A stretch of 64,000 nucleotides of DNA from Nonomuraea montanisoli (GTDB lineage: Bacteria > Actinomycetota > Actinomycetes > Streptosporangiales > Streptosporangiaceae), in NCBI RefSeq assembly GCF_013363975.1, contig NZ_JABWGN010000020.1:62001-126000 (forward strand), read 5' to 3'. Position numbers and translations under genes: made by a program. Positions within the stretch are counted from its first letter, which is position 1, and every line of letters begins with the position of its first letter. Shown one piece after another: positions 1 to 8,046 of the stretch. The notes under the pieces were generated by a model, which did not search any database, was not told the origin of the DNA, and saw only the letters and a program-made list of their open reading frames with translations.

Positions 1-270
1 CAGGACGGCGGCCACCGAGCCGAGGGCGAACCCGGCCAGCACCCGCCCGAGGGAGGCGCCGACGTCGGTGACCAGCGAGCCGTCCTGGATCATCGTCCAG
101 CCGGCCGCGACGACCTCGGCCGGGGACGGGAACTGCAGCCCCGCCAGGGACAGCCCCCACCAGATCGCCACCCCCGCCACCACCGAGACGATGTTGAGCA
201 CCAGGAAGGTCCGGCTCTTGCGCGTCCGGGGCGTCGCGGCCCTGGTGGCGTCCGCATTGATCACGGCCAC
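1..270 (-). CDS. ABC transporter permease, SsuC/TauC type (partial)
   Basis: This is the first 90 residues of an inner-membrane permease, cut by the window edge. After a basic N-terminus (RTRKSR) comes a hydrophobic segment around residues 22-42. It is followed by FPSPAEVVAAG and LVTDVGASLGRVLAGFALG, the conserved start of nitrate/sulfonate/taurine ABC permeases. The family moves sulfonates, nitrate or similar small anions together with an ATPase and a binding protein, which would lie beyond the edge. I chose GTG at 270 because GGAGG lies 6 nt upstream. It overlaps the end of the upstream ROK gene by 10 bp, so the two are probably co-transcribed. Substrate cannot be told. Confidence 0.82.
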   Translation of the reverse strand, partial: MAVINADATRAATPRTRKSRTFLVLNIVSVVAGVAIWWGLSLAGLQFPSPAEVVAAGWTMIQDGSLVTDVGASLGRVLAGFALGSVAAVL

Positions 271-1445
271 TGTCGGCCTCCGTCCGTCGTGACGTTCGCC
301 TCGTATCCGGCGAGCAGGGGGGATTCATGGAAGAGGGCCGCGATGGCCCCGAGTGCCCCGCTCTCGTCCGAGAGCAGGGCCGGTCGGATCACCGGCGCCG
401 CGTCGGTCAGCCACGACAGCTCGTAGGTGACCGTGGACGTGACCTGCCGGATCAGGGCGGGGGCGATCTCGACGATGTCGCCGCCGAGCACGATCTCGCT
501 CGGGTTGAGCGTCATGGCGGCGGTGCCGAGCATCCGGCCGACCGCCGTGCCCGCCTCGCGGAGCACCTCGTCGACGACCGGGTGCGCGATGTCCACGGCG
601 GCCTTGAGGTCGTCGAGGGACTCCATGGGCACGCCGAGCCGCCGGCACCGCCCGAGGATGGCCGGGACCGACGCCACGGTCTCGACGCAGCCGCGCTTGC
701 CGCACCGGCACTGGTCGCCGCCCGGGACGGCGGTCACGTGGCCGAGCTCGCCCGCGTACCCGTTGGAGCCGCGCGCGAGCTGGCCGCCGACCACCAGCCC
801 GCCGCCCACGCCGTCGGACAGGCGCAGGTAGATGAGGTCGCGCACGGAGTCGGTCTGGGCGTGCAACGCCTCGGCCAGCCCGGCGAAGCGGACGTTGTTG
901 TCCACGATCACCGCGGCGTGGAAGCGCTCGGCGAACACCTCCGCCACGCCGTCGGCGCGCGAGCGGTCGCCCCAGCCCGGCACGCCGACCCCGATGGCCT
1001 GGAGCGCGCCGTAGTGGACGCCGGTGTCGTTGCTGAGCCGCTCGATCAGGGCCAGCCCGGCGTCGAGGCGCTCGGGCCACTGCGCCGACTCCTCGTAGCG
1101 CGACGTCCCGGACGCGATGATGTCGTGCGCCGCGTCGGCCACCAGGACGTTCACGCGGCGGTGACCGAAGTCGACGCCCATGTACTGCCCGGAGGCCGGG
1201 TCCAGCGCGAGCCGCTCGGCCGGCCGGCCGCTGCCCACGCGTTCGACGGCGTCGGTGTCGACGACCCGGATCACGCCGCGGCCGAGCAGGTCACCGGTGA
1301 TCTCGGAGACCGTGGTCCGGGACAGGCCTACCCGCGCCGCGATCTCGTTGCGGCTCTGCGCGCCGTGCTGGCGCAGGACGCGCAGCACGCGCTCCTCGTG
1401 GGAGCGGCGGACGAGCGCGTGCACTCCGTTGGGCGTCGTTGACAC
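261..1445 (-). CDS. ROK-family transcriptional regulator
   Basis: This 394-residue protein has an N-terminal winged helix-turn-helix (about residues 15-60) and a ROK domain. The ROK signature is complete: the phosphate-binding VDFG near residue 91, DNN near 182, and the zinc site with His236 and Cys246, Cys248 and Cys253 (CRCGKRGC). ROK regulators usually repress sugar-uptake genes and respond to a sugar or sugar phosphate. Here the gene overlaps the start of a SsuC-type permease, so it probably controls that transporter; this link is inference. The GTG start sits about 7 nt after a good -10 element, so the mRNA is probably leaderless. Confidence 0.9.
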   Translation of the reverse strand: MSTTPNGVHALVRRSHEERVLRVLRQHGAQSRNEIAARVGLSRTTVSEITGDLLGRGVIRVVDTDAVERVGSGRPAERLALDPASGQYMGVDFGHRRVNVLVADAAHDIIASGTSRYEESAQWPERLDAGLALIERLSNDTGVHYGALQAIGVGVPGWGDRSRADGVAEVFAERFHAAVIVDNNVRFAGLAEALHAQTDSVRDLIYLRLSDGVGGGLVVGGQLARGSNGYAGELGHVTAVPGGDQCRCGKRGCVETVASVPAILGRCRRLGVPMESLDDLKAAVDIAHPVVDEVLREAGTAVGRMLGTAAMTLNPSEIVLGGDIVEIAPALIRQVTSTVTYELSWLTDAAPVIRPALLSDESGALGAIAALFHESPLLAGYEANVTTDGGRQWP

Positions 1446-1452
1446 GCAGGAA

Positions 1453-1481
1453 ACGTAAGCTTCGTCCCTTTTTTACGTCAA
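1453..1481 (-). promoter_or_regulatory. Promoter and palindromic operator of the ROK gene
   Basis: On the minus strand TTGACG (1481-1476) is followed after 17 nt by TTACGT (1458-1453), a good sigma-70 type promoter that places transcription start at or next to the GTG at 1445. The inverted repeat ACGTAA (1453-1458) / TTACGT (1473-1478) overlaps both elements. That fits an operator for autorepression by the ROK protein; binding is inferred. Confidence 0.55.
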
Positions 1482-1578
1482 CCTTCCGGCAGAAAGAATC
1501 GAGGAATCCGCCAGATCCTTGACGGAAGTGTCTGATCAGCGGGAACGCTCCGCCATGAATCCCTCTAAGGTGATGATC

Positions 1579-2235
1579 ATGCAGCGACTGGTGCTTTTCG
1601 ACTTGGACAACACGCTCGTCGATCGGCTGGACGCCTTCCGGCGCTGGGTCACGGAGTTCACGGATCGCCGGGGGCTGGGCGACGGGGCCGCCGAGTGGAT
1701 GGTGCGGCTGGACGATGACGGCAGCCTGCCGATGGACGTCTTCTTCGGCCGGGTACGGGAGCGGTTCTCGCTGCCGGAGCCCGTCGAGGAGCTGTGGGCG
1801 GAGTACCGGTCCGAGCTGCCGCGGCTCGTGGTGTGCCGGGAGCCGGTGCTGCGGGCGCTGGAGGGGCTGCGGGACGCCGGGTGGCGGATCGGCGTCGTGA
1901 CCAACGGGATGGAGGACAACCAGCTCGGGAAGATCCGGCGGTCCGGGCTGGCCGAGCGGGTGGACGGGTGGGCGATCTCCGGGGCCGAGGGGGTGCGCAA
2001 GCCGGACGCGCGGCTGTTCGAGATCGCGGCCGAGCGGTGCGGCTTCGGTCTCGGCGGCGGGGGCTGGGTCGTGGGGGACGATCCGGTCAACGACGTCGTG
2101 GGCGGGCGGGCGGCGGGGATGCGGACCGTGTGGGTGGATCGCGGGGTCGCGGCGTGGCCCGCCGACGTGGAGGCGCCCGGTCATGTGGTCGCCGACGTCG
2201 AGGCGGCCGTGGAGGTCATCACCGCCTCGGGGTGA
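1579..2235 (+). CDS. HAD-superfamily hydrolase (phosphatase-like)
   Basis: The 218-residue product carries all four HAD motifs. The nucleophile motif is FDLDNTL (Asp8, Asp10), followed by TNG (motif II), a lysine in RKPD (motif III) and GDDPVNDV (motif IV). The cap segment between motifs I and II is helical, as in subfamily I phosphatases. It probably hydrolyses a small phosphometabolite in the cytoplasm; the substrate is unknown. I took ATG 1579 because TAAGGTG lies 6-7 nt upstream; two in-frame ATGs (1555, 1573) are less well placed. It is transcribed away from the ROK gene. Confidence 0.88.
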   Translation: MQRLVLFDLDNTLVDRLDAFRRWVTEFTDRRGLGDGAAEWMVRLDDDGSLPMDVFFGRVRERFSLPEPVEELWAEYRSELPRLVVCREPVLRALEGLRDAGWRIGVVTNGMEDNQLGKIRRSGLAERVDGWAISGAEGVRKPDARLFEIAAERCGFGLGGGGWVVGDDPVNDVVGGRAAGMRTVWVDRGVAAWPADVEAPGHVVADVEAAVEVITASG

Positions 2236-2303
2236 CGAGGTTCGTGGCGTTCGCCGTGCCCGGGGGTTCCCGTCCGTACCGTGAGGGGCGGGAGGTGAGG
2301 CGG

Positions 2304-2957
2304 GTGGGGGGTGCGCAGCCGCGGGCCGGGCGGGCGGTGCTGCCGCTGTCGTTGACGCTGGTGAGCGGCATGCTGGACGCCGTCTCCTATCTGGGCCTCG
2401 GGCACGTCTTCGTGGCCAACATGACGGGGAACGTCGTCGTCCTCGGCATGGCCCTCGGCGGTTCGCCGGACTTCTCCACCCCGGGCTGCCTGGTGGCGCT
2501 GGCGGGGTTCGTCGGCGGGACGGTGGTGTCCGGCCGGCTGGCCAGGGCCGTGCCGCGCTGGCCGCTGCTGGCGCTGGTCGTCGAGTCCGTGCTGCTGGTG
2601 GCGGCCACCGTCGTGGCGTTCGCCGGGCTCACGTCCGGGCGCCGGTTAGCGGTGATCTGCCTGCTGGGGCTGGCGATGGGGCTGCGTACGGCGAGCATCC
2701 GGCTCGCGGGGGTGTCGGACATCACCACCACCGTGATCACCAGCACGCTGGCCGCGCTCGGCGCGCACTCGGCGCTGGCCGGGGGCGACGGCGCCGGCTG
2801 GGGGCGGCGGCTCGGGGCCGTCCTCCTGCTGCTGGCGGGCGCGGGCGGCGGCGCGTGGCTGATCCTGCGCTGGGGGCCGGGCGTCGCGCTGGCGGTGGCC
2901 GTCGGGCTCCAGGGCGTCGCGGGCGGCGCGTACGCCTACCTGTCGCGACATCGGTGA
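2304..2957 (+). CDS. YoaK/DUF1275 family membrane protein
   Basis: This 217-residue integral membrane protein has about six hydrophobic segments. It shows the family signature near the N-terminus (SGMLDAVSYLGLGHVFVANMTGN, here at residues 16-38) and the later AMGLRTASIRLAGV...TTVITSTL segment. Function in this family is not established. The GTG at 2304 is preceded by GGAGGTGAG at 2291-2299. A GTG at 2232 overlaps the HAD stop codon (GTGA) and would add a 24-residue hydrophilic extension, so translational coupling is possible. It appears to form a short operon with the HAD gene. Confidence 0.82.
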   Translation: MGGAQPRAGRAVLPLSLTLVSGMLDAVSYLGLGHVFVANMTGNVVVLGMALGGSPDFSTPGCLVALAGFVGGTVVSGRLARAVPRWPLLALVVESVLLVAATVVAFAGLTSGRRLAVICLLGLAMGLRTASIRLAGVSDITTTVITSTLAALGAHSALAGGDGAGWGRRLGAVLLLLAGAGGGAWLILRWGPGVALAVAVGLQGVAGGAYAYLSRHR

Positions 2958-2994
2958 CGAGGCGGGGGTGCGGTGCCCGGCGGTACGTGCGCAC

Positions 2995-3648
2995 CTACAG
3001 GTACGTGCTGAACCACGCCGTCGCGAGGCGGGCCACCTCGTCCAGGGCGCCGGGCTCCTCGAACAGGTGCGTCGCCCCCGGCACGATCTCCAGCCGCTTC
3101 TCCCCCGCCAGCCGTTCCATCGCCTGACGGTTGAGGTCGAGGACCAGCGGGTCGGCGCCGCCGACGATCAGCAGCGTGGACTGGCGTACCCGCCCGAGGC
3201 GGTCCCCCGCGAGGTCGGGCCGGCCGCCGCGCGAGACCACCGCGTGCACCCGGTCCGGCAGGGACGCGGCGGTCACGAGGGCCGCCGCCGCGCCCGTGCT
3301 GGCCCCGAAGAGCCCGGTCGGCAGTCCCTCGGTACGGGCGTCCGTCTGCGCCCAGTCACTCAGCGCCTCCAACCGGCGCGCCAGCAGGCCGATGTCGAAC
3401 CGGAGCTCGCCCGTCACCGCGTCCTCCCGCTCCTCCTCCAGTGTGAGGAGGTCGGCGAGCAGGGTGGCCAGCCCGGCCGCCTGGAGCCGCTCCGCGACGT
3501 GCCGGTTGCGCGGGCTGTGGCGGCTGCTGCCGCTGCCGTGGGCGAACAGCACCAGCCCCTTGGGGCGACCCGCCGGGCCCGACGGGAGGGCGAGGTCCGC
3601 GTCCAGCCTGACTCCTCCGCCCACGGGCACCCTGAGCGCCTCGTTCAC
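2995..3648 (-). CDS. Alpha/beta hydrolase, dienelactone-hydrolase-like
   Basis: A 217-residue cytoplasmic alpha/beta hydrolase with an intact triad: Ser117 in GASTGAA, Asp166 in GGADPL and His194 in GATHLF. The oxyanion region FAHGSGSS (about residues 35-42) is typical of small KANL3/Tex30-like and dienelactone-hydrolase-like proteins. The GTG start overlaps the stop of the upstream PPK2 gene (GTGA), so the two are translationally coupled. The same pairing of phosphoribosyltransferase or polyphosphate genes with such hydrolases is common in actinobacteria, but the substrate is unknown. Confidence 0.88.
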   Translation of the reverse strand: MNEALRVPVGGGVRLDADLALPSGPAGRPKGLVLFAHGSGSSRHSPRNRHVAERLQAAGLATLLADLLTLEEEREDAVTGELRFDIGLLARRLEALSDWAQTDARTEGLPTGLFGASTGAAAALVTAASLPDRVHAVVSRGGRPDLAGDRLGRVRQSTLLIVGGADPLVLDLNRQAMERLAGEKRLEIVPGATHLFEEPGALDEVARLATAWFSTYL

Positions 3649-4460
3649 GGCGCGCCCTGGACGGGCAGGCCGGACGCCGCGTCCGGCACGGCGATGTCCA
3701 TGCGGGCCATCCGCCGGTAGCCCGTCTCCGGCGGCCGGGACGGAATGGCCAGCGACGGCCTGTCCACCTCCCGGTACGGGATCGACGACAGCAGGTGGGA
3801 GATCATGTTGATCCGGGCCCGCCGCTTGTCCTCGCTCTCCACCTCGTGCCAGGGGGCCTCCGGGATGTGGGTGTGGACGAGCATCTCGTCCTTGGCCCGG
3901 GAGTACTCCTCCCAGCGGATGAACGACTGGAGGTCCATCTCGGACAGCTTCCAGCGCCGCATCGGGTCATCCAGCCGGCTGCGGAAGCGGCGCTCCTGCT
4001 CGGCGTCGCTGACCGAGAACCAGTACTTGCGCAGCAGGATCCCGTCCTCCACCAGCAGCCGCTCGAAGATGGGGCACTGGTGGAGGAAGCGGGTGTACTC
4101 CTCCTGCGTGCAGAAGCCCATGACCCGCTCGACGCCGGCCCGGTTGTACCAACTCCGGTCGAACAGCGCAATCTGCCCGGCGGCGGGCAGGTGCTCGACG
4201 TAGCGCTGGAAGTACCACTGCGTCCGCTCGCGCTCGGTGGGCGCGGGCAGGGCGACGATGCGGGCGACGCGGGGATTGAGGTACTCGGCGACGCGCTTGA
4301 TCGTGCCGCCCTTGCCGGCGGCGTCGCGCCCCTCGAAGATCACGACGACCCGCCGGCCGCCGTCGCGCACCCATTCCTGGAGCTTGACGAGCTCCCCCTG
4401 CAACCGCAGGAGCTCCTCCTCGTACGGCTTCCTTCTCAGCTTCCCGGAGGTCTTCGTCAT
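3645..4460 (-). CDS. ppk2: Polyphosphate kinase 2 (PPK2)
   Basis: PPK2 enzymes transfer phosphate between polyphosphate and nucleotides, usually making NTP from NDP. The 271-residue product has the Walker A loop GRDAAGKGG (about 44-52), the Walker B/lid motif DRSWYNRAGVE (about 101-111) and the conserved RKYWFSVSDAEQERRF and LSEMDLQSFIRWEEYSRAK segments. These match single-domain class I PPK2. ATG 4460 has AGGTGG about 7 nt upstream; a GTG three codons earlier (4469) is the alternative. It is the first gene of an operon with the overlapping hydrolase. Confidence 0.94.
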   Translation of the reverse strand: MTKTSGKLRRKPYEEELLRLQGELVKLQEWVRDGGRRVVVIFEGRDAAGKGGTIKRVAEYLNPRVARIVALPAPTERERTQWYFQRYVEHLPAAGQIALFDRSWYNRAGVERVMGFCTQEEYTRFLHQCPIFERLLVEDGILLRKYWFSVSDAEQERRFRSRLDDPMRRWKLSEMDLQSFIRWEEYSRAKDEMLVHTHIPEAPWHEVESEDKRRARINMISHLLSSIPYREVDRPSLAIPSRPPETGYRRMARMDIAVPDAASGLPVQGAP

Positions 4461-4532
4461 CCGTACCACCTGCCCGCCTCATGGCTCACCTGCCCCGCCG
4501 CACCCGCGTTGATGCGGCGGGACCATGGTGGG

Positions 4533-6248
4533 CTAGACGCCGGCGCCGGCCGCGAGCCGGGCCCCGAGCCGCTTGAGACGGATCCGGGCCTGGGAGCGCA
4601 GCGGTTCGAGCACGATCGTGCGCGCTCCCTCCGGCACGTGCCGCAGGTCGTGCGTGATGAGGATCGTGGTGCGCCCCGTCATGAGCCGTCGCAGCGGCTC
4701 CATGACGCGGGCGGCTGTGACCTCGTCGAGCCCGGTCATCGGCTCGTCGAGCACGAGCACGGGCGCGTCGCGCACGAGGGCGCGGGCGATGGCGATGCGC
4801 TGCCGCTGGCCGCCGGAAAGCTGCCGGCCGCGCTGGCCGACCGGCGTGTCGTACCCGCGGGGCAGCGCGGTGATGAAGTCGTGCGCCCCGGCGAGGACGG
4901 CGGCCTTGACCACCTCGTCGAACGTGGCGCCGGGACGGCCGTAGGCGATGTTCTCCCGCACGCTGCCGGAGAACAGCATGCTCTCCTGGTGCAGGATCGT
5001 GATGGCCTCGCGCAGGGAGGACCGGGTCAGGTCGCGGATGTCGACGCCGTCGAGGAGGATCCGGCCCTGGTCGGGGTCGTAGAACCTCAGCAGCAGCTTG
5101 GCCAGCGTGGACTTGCCCGCCCCGCTGGGCCCGGTGCAGACGATCAGTTCGCCCGGCTGGGCGGTGAGCGACAGGTGCCGCAGCGTCGGCCGGTGGCGGC
5201 CCGGGTAGGTGAAGCCGACGTCCTCGAACTCGATCCGTCCGTGGCTGCGCGACACCAGGGTCAGGGCGGTGGCGCGGTCGTTCACGCTGGGCCGGGCGTC
5301 GAGGATCTCCATGACGCGGTCGGATCCGGCCGCCGCCTCGGACACGGTCAGGGCGATCTCCCCCAGGCTCTGCACGGCCGGGTAGAGCAGCCCCAGGTAC
5401 GCGGCGAAGGCGAGCAGCCCGCCGATCGTCAGCCGGCCCTCGGCGATCTCCCAGGCGCCGACGCCGAGGATGACGACCATGCAGATGGTCTGCAGGACCT
5501 GCACCATCGGCCCGTACAGGCCGGACAGCCGGGCCTGCCACATGTTGGCGCGCAGCCAGCCGCGACCCTCGCGGTGCAGCCGGCGCGACTCGGTGGTCTG
5601 CCGGTTGTAGGCCTGGACGAGCGACTGGTTGGCCAGGCTCTCCTCGATGACGCTGTTCATGGCGCCGTTGCTGAGCCGCTCGTTGGCGGCGGCCACGCGG
5701 AACCGCGCGGCGAACAGCTTCGACACCAGCAGGAACGCGGGGACCAGCGCCAGGGTGACGAGCGCGAGGTCCCATCGGATGAAGAACGCCGCACCGGCGA
5801 AGAAGACCACGCTGACGACCGTGGTGAGCACCTTGACCATGCCCGAGCCGACGAGCTGCTCGATGGCCTCGATGTCGTCGGTGAGCCGGGCCATCAGGTC
5901 GCCGAGGCGCCGGTTCTCGAAGAAGTCCGGTGACAGGGTCTGCACGTGGGCGAACACCCGGTCGCGCAGGCTCAGCAGGAAGCGTTCGGCGCCGAGCGCG
6001 GTGACGTACGCCCCTCCGAACGACATGACTCCGGCCACCACCGCAAGGGCCAGCCAAGCGAGCGCCGGCGCCCAGAAGGCGGACAGCACGCGGGTGGTGA
6101 GCACCTTGTCGGTGATGTGGCCGAACAGCGCGATCGCGGCGACCTCGCAGACCGCCGCCAGGATGGCGAGGACCGTGCCGGCGACGAAGAGCCGGCGCAG
6201 TCCCCGCGTACCCGGCCAGAACTCGCGGAACGTCCGGCGGATGGTCAC
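4533..6248 (-). CDS. ABC exporter, fused permease and ATPase
   Basis: This is a 571-residue half-transporter of the MsbA/LmrA-like type. The transmembrane domain covers about residues 15-300 with a TDDIEAIEQL coupling segment. The ATPase domain has Walker A GPSGAGKS near 373-380, a Q-loop, signature LSGGQ near 477, Walker B VLVLDEP near 497 and the switch His in ITHD. GTG 6248 has a weak ribosome site. The next in-frame start, ATG 6344, would overlap the upstream peptide gene and place a hairpin inside the coding region. It lies directly behind the Gly/Trp/Cys peptide gene, so exporting that peptide is a possible job; exporters of lipids or drugs look the same. Confidence 0.9.
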   Translation of the reverse strand: MTIRRTFREFWPGTRGLRRLFVAGTVLAILAAVCEVAAIALFGHITDKVLTTRVLSAFWAPALAWLALAVVAGVMSFGGAYVTALGAERFLLSLRDRVFAHVQTLSPDFFENRRLGDLMARLTDDIEAIEQLVGSGMVKVLTTVVSVVFFAGAAFFIRWDLALVTLALVPAFLLVSKLFAARFRVAAANERLSNGAMNSVIEESLANQSLVQAYNRQTTESRRLHREGRGWLRANMWQARLSGLYGPMVQVLQTICMVVILGVGAWEIAEGRLTIGGLLAFAAYLGLLYPAVQSLGEIALTVSEAAAGSDRVMEILDARPSVNDRATALTLVSRSHGRIEFEDVGFTYPGRHRPTLRHLSLTAQPGELIVCTGPSGAGKSTLAKLLLRFYDPDQGRILLDGVDIRDLTRSSLREAITILHQESMLFSGSVRENIAYGRPGATFDEVVKAAVLAGAHDFITALPRGYDTPVGQRGRQLSGGQRQRIAIARALVRDAPVLVLDEPMTGLDEVTAARVMEPLRRLMTGRTTILITHDLRHVPEGARTIVLEPLRSQARIRLKRLGARLAAGAGV

Positions 6249-6296
6249 CGCCGGCGCGAGCGTGGGACGGTCCGCCCGGTCCCCGGGCGTGAAGGA

Positions 6297-6322
6297 GAGC
6301 CGGCGGGAGACCCGCCGGCTCT
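6297..6322 (-). terminator. Strong hairpin between the peptide gene and the ABC exporter
   Basis: A perfect 12-bp stem (AGAGCCGGCGGG paired with CCCGCCGGCTCT) with a 3-nt loop lies 9 nt after the peptide stop codon. There is no U-tract. As the exporter gene begins about 50 bp later on the same strand, the hairpin could be an attenuator or mRNA stabiliser that makes peptide transcripts exceed exporter transcripts. Confidence 0.6.
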
Positions 6323-6331
6323 GAGGTGGAT

Positions 6332-6493
6332 TTACCACCACCATCCTCCGCCGCCGCCCCAGCCGCCGCCGCCGCAGCCTCCCCAGCCGCAGCCGCCCCA
6401 GCGCCGGCGCCATCCACAGCCGCCGCCCCAACCGCAGCGGCGACGCCTCCAGCACGGTCCCCAGCCCTGCCGGAATCCATTTGTGGTGCCCAT
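6332..6493 (-). CDS. Gly/Trp/Cys-rich 53-residue peptide, candidate secreted or modified peptide
   Basis: This short gene reads MGTTNGFRQGWGPCW, then a basic RRRR patch, then blocks such as GWGGGC and WGGCGWGGC, ending in Trp-Trp-Trp. Of 53 residues 23 are Gly, 10 Trp, 8 Arg and 5 Cys; there is no acidic residue, Lys, Ala or Ser. The ATG is preceded by GGGGGAGGGG at 6506-6497, a strong ribosome site, and the stop is followed by a perfect hairpin. Regularly spaced Gly-Cys and Gly-Trp units recall the core regions of some ribosomal peptides such as microcin B17, but no modification enzyme (YcaO, radical SAM, lanthionine synthetase) is next to it. An ABC exporter follows. It could also be a structural or metal-binding peptide. 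I do not recognise a named family. Confidence 0.62.
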   Translation of the reverse strand: MGTTNGFRQGWGPCWRRRRCGWGGGCGWRRRWGGCGWGGCGGGGWGGGGGWWW

Positions 6494-7118
6494 AGTCCCC
6501 TCCCCCGAGTCGGACTTTCACTGTCAAACCGGACCGTACCACCCATAAGCCGATAAATCACCACTTATCATGGAGAGCAAATCAGACTTGACCGGGAGGC
6601 CCGGTGAAAAAGCCGGTTGCTTGGCGGCGGTAAATCGCCAGCAAAGATCAGGGCGCCATTCCATACGTCGACCCCGGTTTAGCCGCGAGACCCGTCGCCA
6701 CCTGGGGTTTCACGGCTCCGCCGGCCCTCCGGGGAGGCGATTAGGCGCGACTTGAAGAATGTTTTTGCGCACCAATGGTGTTCGTTATACGCGGCCGCGC
6801 GGCTATCGCCCCCGAGCGCCCCTCGGGGAACGGCCGGACATGCGCGAGAGAGGGCGTCCCGCGACGCCTCCCCCGGCCGCACAGGACTTGCCGGATACGC
6901 CCGCGTCCCCCCGCCGCTCCACCCCCTCGCCGCCCGACCGCCCGGCGCCCGCCCCCCTCGACCACCTCGCGCCCGCACCGCTCGACCACCCCCACTCCCC
7001 CTCGGCCCCCCGACCACCTGGCGTCCGCCCCCTCGACGACCTCGCGCCCGACCTCCTCGACCGCCCGGCCCCACCCACTCCGCCCGCCGGCCGCGACCGA
7101 CGCCTCCCAGCTCAAGCC
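6494..7118. other. Long intergenic region with palindromes and low-complexity sequence
   Basis: No gene is supported here. Near the peptide gene lies the inverted repeat GATAA (6552-6556) / TTATC (6565-6569), nested inside ATAAG...CTTAT and CCAT...ATGG, a likely operator. Two further hairpins follow: ACCGGG/CCCGGT at 6591-6605, and TTGC-TGGCG paired with CGCCA-GCAA around 6617-6646. From about 6890 to 7100 the sequence is a degenerate C-rich run of CTCGACCACC and CGCGCCCG-like units. Open frames through it encode only Pro/Arg or Gly/Arg-biased strings, so I reject them as genes. Confidence 0.5.
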
Positions 7119-7165
7119 TTGACAAATCTTTTTGTCGGTGAAACGCTCGACTCACCTGAGGAGGT
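7119..7165 (+). promoter_or_regulatory. Promoter, operator-like palindrome and strong ribosome site of the 7170 hydrolase
   Basis: TTGACA (7119-7124) makes a consensus -35 box; the -10 box 17-18 nt later (about 7142-7147) is weak. GACAAA-tctt-TTTGTC (7121-7136) is a perfect palindrome covering the -35 box, as expected for a repressor site. GAGGAGGT at 7158-7165 is an optimal ribosome site for ATG 7170. Confidence 0.5.
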
Positions 7166-7169
7166 AGAC

Positions 7170-7979
7170 ATGAACAAGGTCGTTTCCAGTGACGGCACCA
7201 CCATCGCCTACAGCCGCGTCGGCCAGGGCCCGTCCGTCGTGCTCGTGGACGGTGCGATGTGCCACCGCGCCTTCGGCCCCAACCCCGCGCTGGCCGAGGC
7301 GCTCGCCCGCGACTTCACCGTCTACACCTACGACCGCCGGGGCCGCGGCGACAGCGGCGACGCTCCCCCGGCCGCCGGGGCGGCGATCGACCCGCGACGC
7401 GAGATCGACGACCTGGCCGCGCTGGTGGAGGAGGCGGGCGGCGACGTGCGCCTGTACGGCGTCTCGTCCGGAGCGGCCCTGGCCCTGGCCGCGGCCGACG
7501 CGGGCGTGCCGGTGGCGAAGCTCGCGGTGTACGAGCCGCCGTTCATCGTGGACCGCTCGCGGCCGCCGATCCCGGCCGACTACCAGGAGCGCCTGCGGGA
7601 GCTCGTCGCCGCCGGCCGCCGCTCCGAGGCCGTCCGTTACTTCATGCGCTCCGGCGTCGGCATGCCGGCCGTCATGGTGGCGATGATGCGGCTCATGCCG
7701 GCCTGGTCGGGGCTGAAGGCCGTGGCCCACACGCTGGCCTACGACGCCGCGTTCGTGACCGCCTACGAGCGGGGCGAGCCGCTCCCGGCGGGATCCTGGG
7801 CGGGCGTCACCGTGCCGACCCTGGTGATCGACGGCGGCAAGAGCCCCGCGTGGATGCGCAACGGCGTCCGGTCGCTGGCCGAGACGCTGCCCGCGGCCCG
7901 CCACCGCACCCTTGAGGGGCAGACCCACATGGTCAAGCCGGCGGCCCTCGCCCCCGTCCTCACCGAGTTCTTCCGCTGA
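7170..7979 (+). CDS. Alpha/beta hydrolase
   Basis: A 269-residue alpha/beta hydrolase without signal peptide. The nucleophile elbow is GVSSGA (Ser near residue 96), preceded by YDRRGRGDSGD, the usual strand 4 turn. The late acid is probably the Asp in TLVIDGG and the catalytic His lies in EGQTHMV near the C-terminus. It resembles the small hydrolases often put under ArsR/TetR control in actinomycetes; substrate unknown. The start is fixed by GAGGAGGT five nt upstream. The frame remains open far upstream, but that part is low-complexity Pro-rich sequence and is not taken as coding. It is monocistronic. Confidence 0.88.
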   Translation: MNKVVSSDGTTIAYSRVGQGPSVVLVDGAMCHRAFGPNPALAEALARDFTVYTYDRRGRGDSGDAPPAAGAAIDPRREIDDLAALVEEAGGDVRLYGVSSGAALALAAADAGVPVAKLAVYEPPFIVDRSRPPIPADYQERLRELVAAGRRSEAVRYFMRSGVGMPAVMVAMMRLMPAWSGLKAVAHTLAYDAAFVTAYERGEPLPAGSWAGVTVPTLVIDGGKSPAWMRNGVRSLAETLPAARHRTLEGQTHMVKPAALAPVLTEFFR

Positions 7980-8046
7980 TCGGCCGCACCCCCGCCCGAC
8001 CTGCGGCCGGGCGAGTCTTCATCCGTCCTGTGGGCATAGGGAGCCC

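Noticed and set aside
3795-5933. A 712-codon frame opposite the PPK2 and ABC genes
   Set aside because: It crosses two well-supported genes in antisense and has the low-complexity composition of a shadow frame.
6591-6646. Two hairpins as a riboswitch
   Set aside because: No conserved riboswitch core (cobalamin, c-di-AMP, SAM, TPP) could be matched.
6679-7155. Gly/Arg-rich minus-strand frames in the intergenic region
   Set aside because: They have no ribosome site and only mirror the C-rich degenerate repeats.
6759-7169. N-terminal extension of the 7170 hydrolase into the Pro-rich region
   Set aside because: A promoter and a strong ribosome site directly before ATG 7170, and the low-complexity repeats upstream, argue against it.
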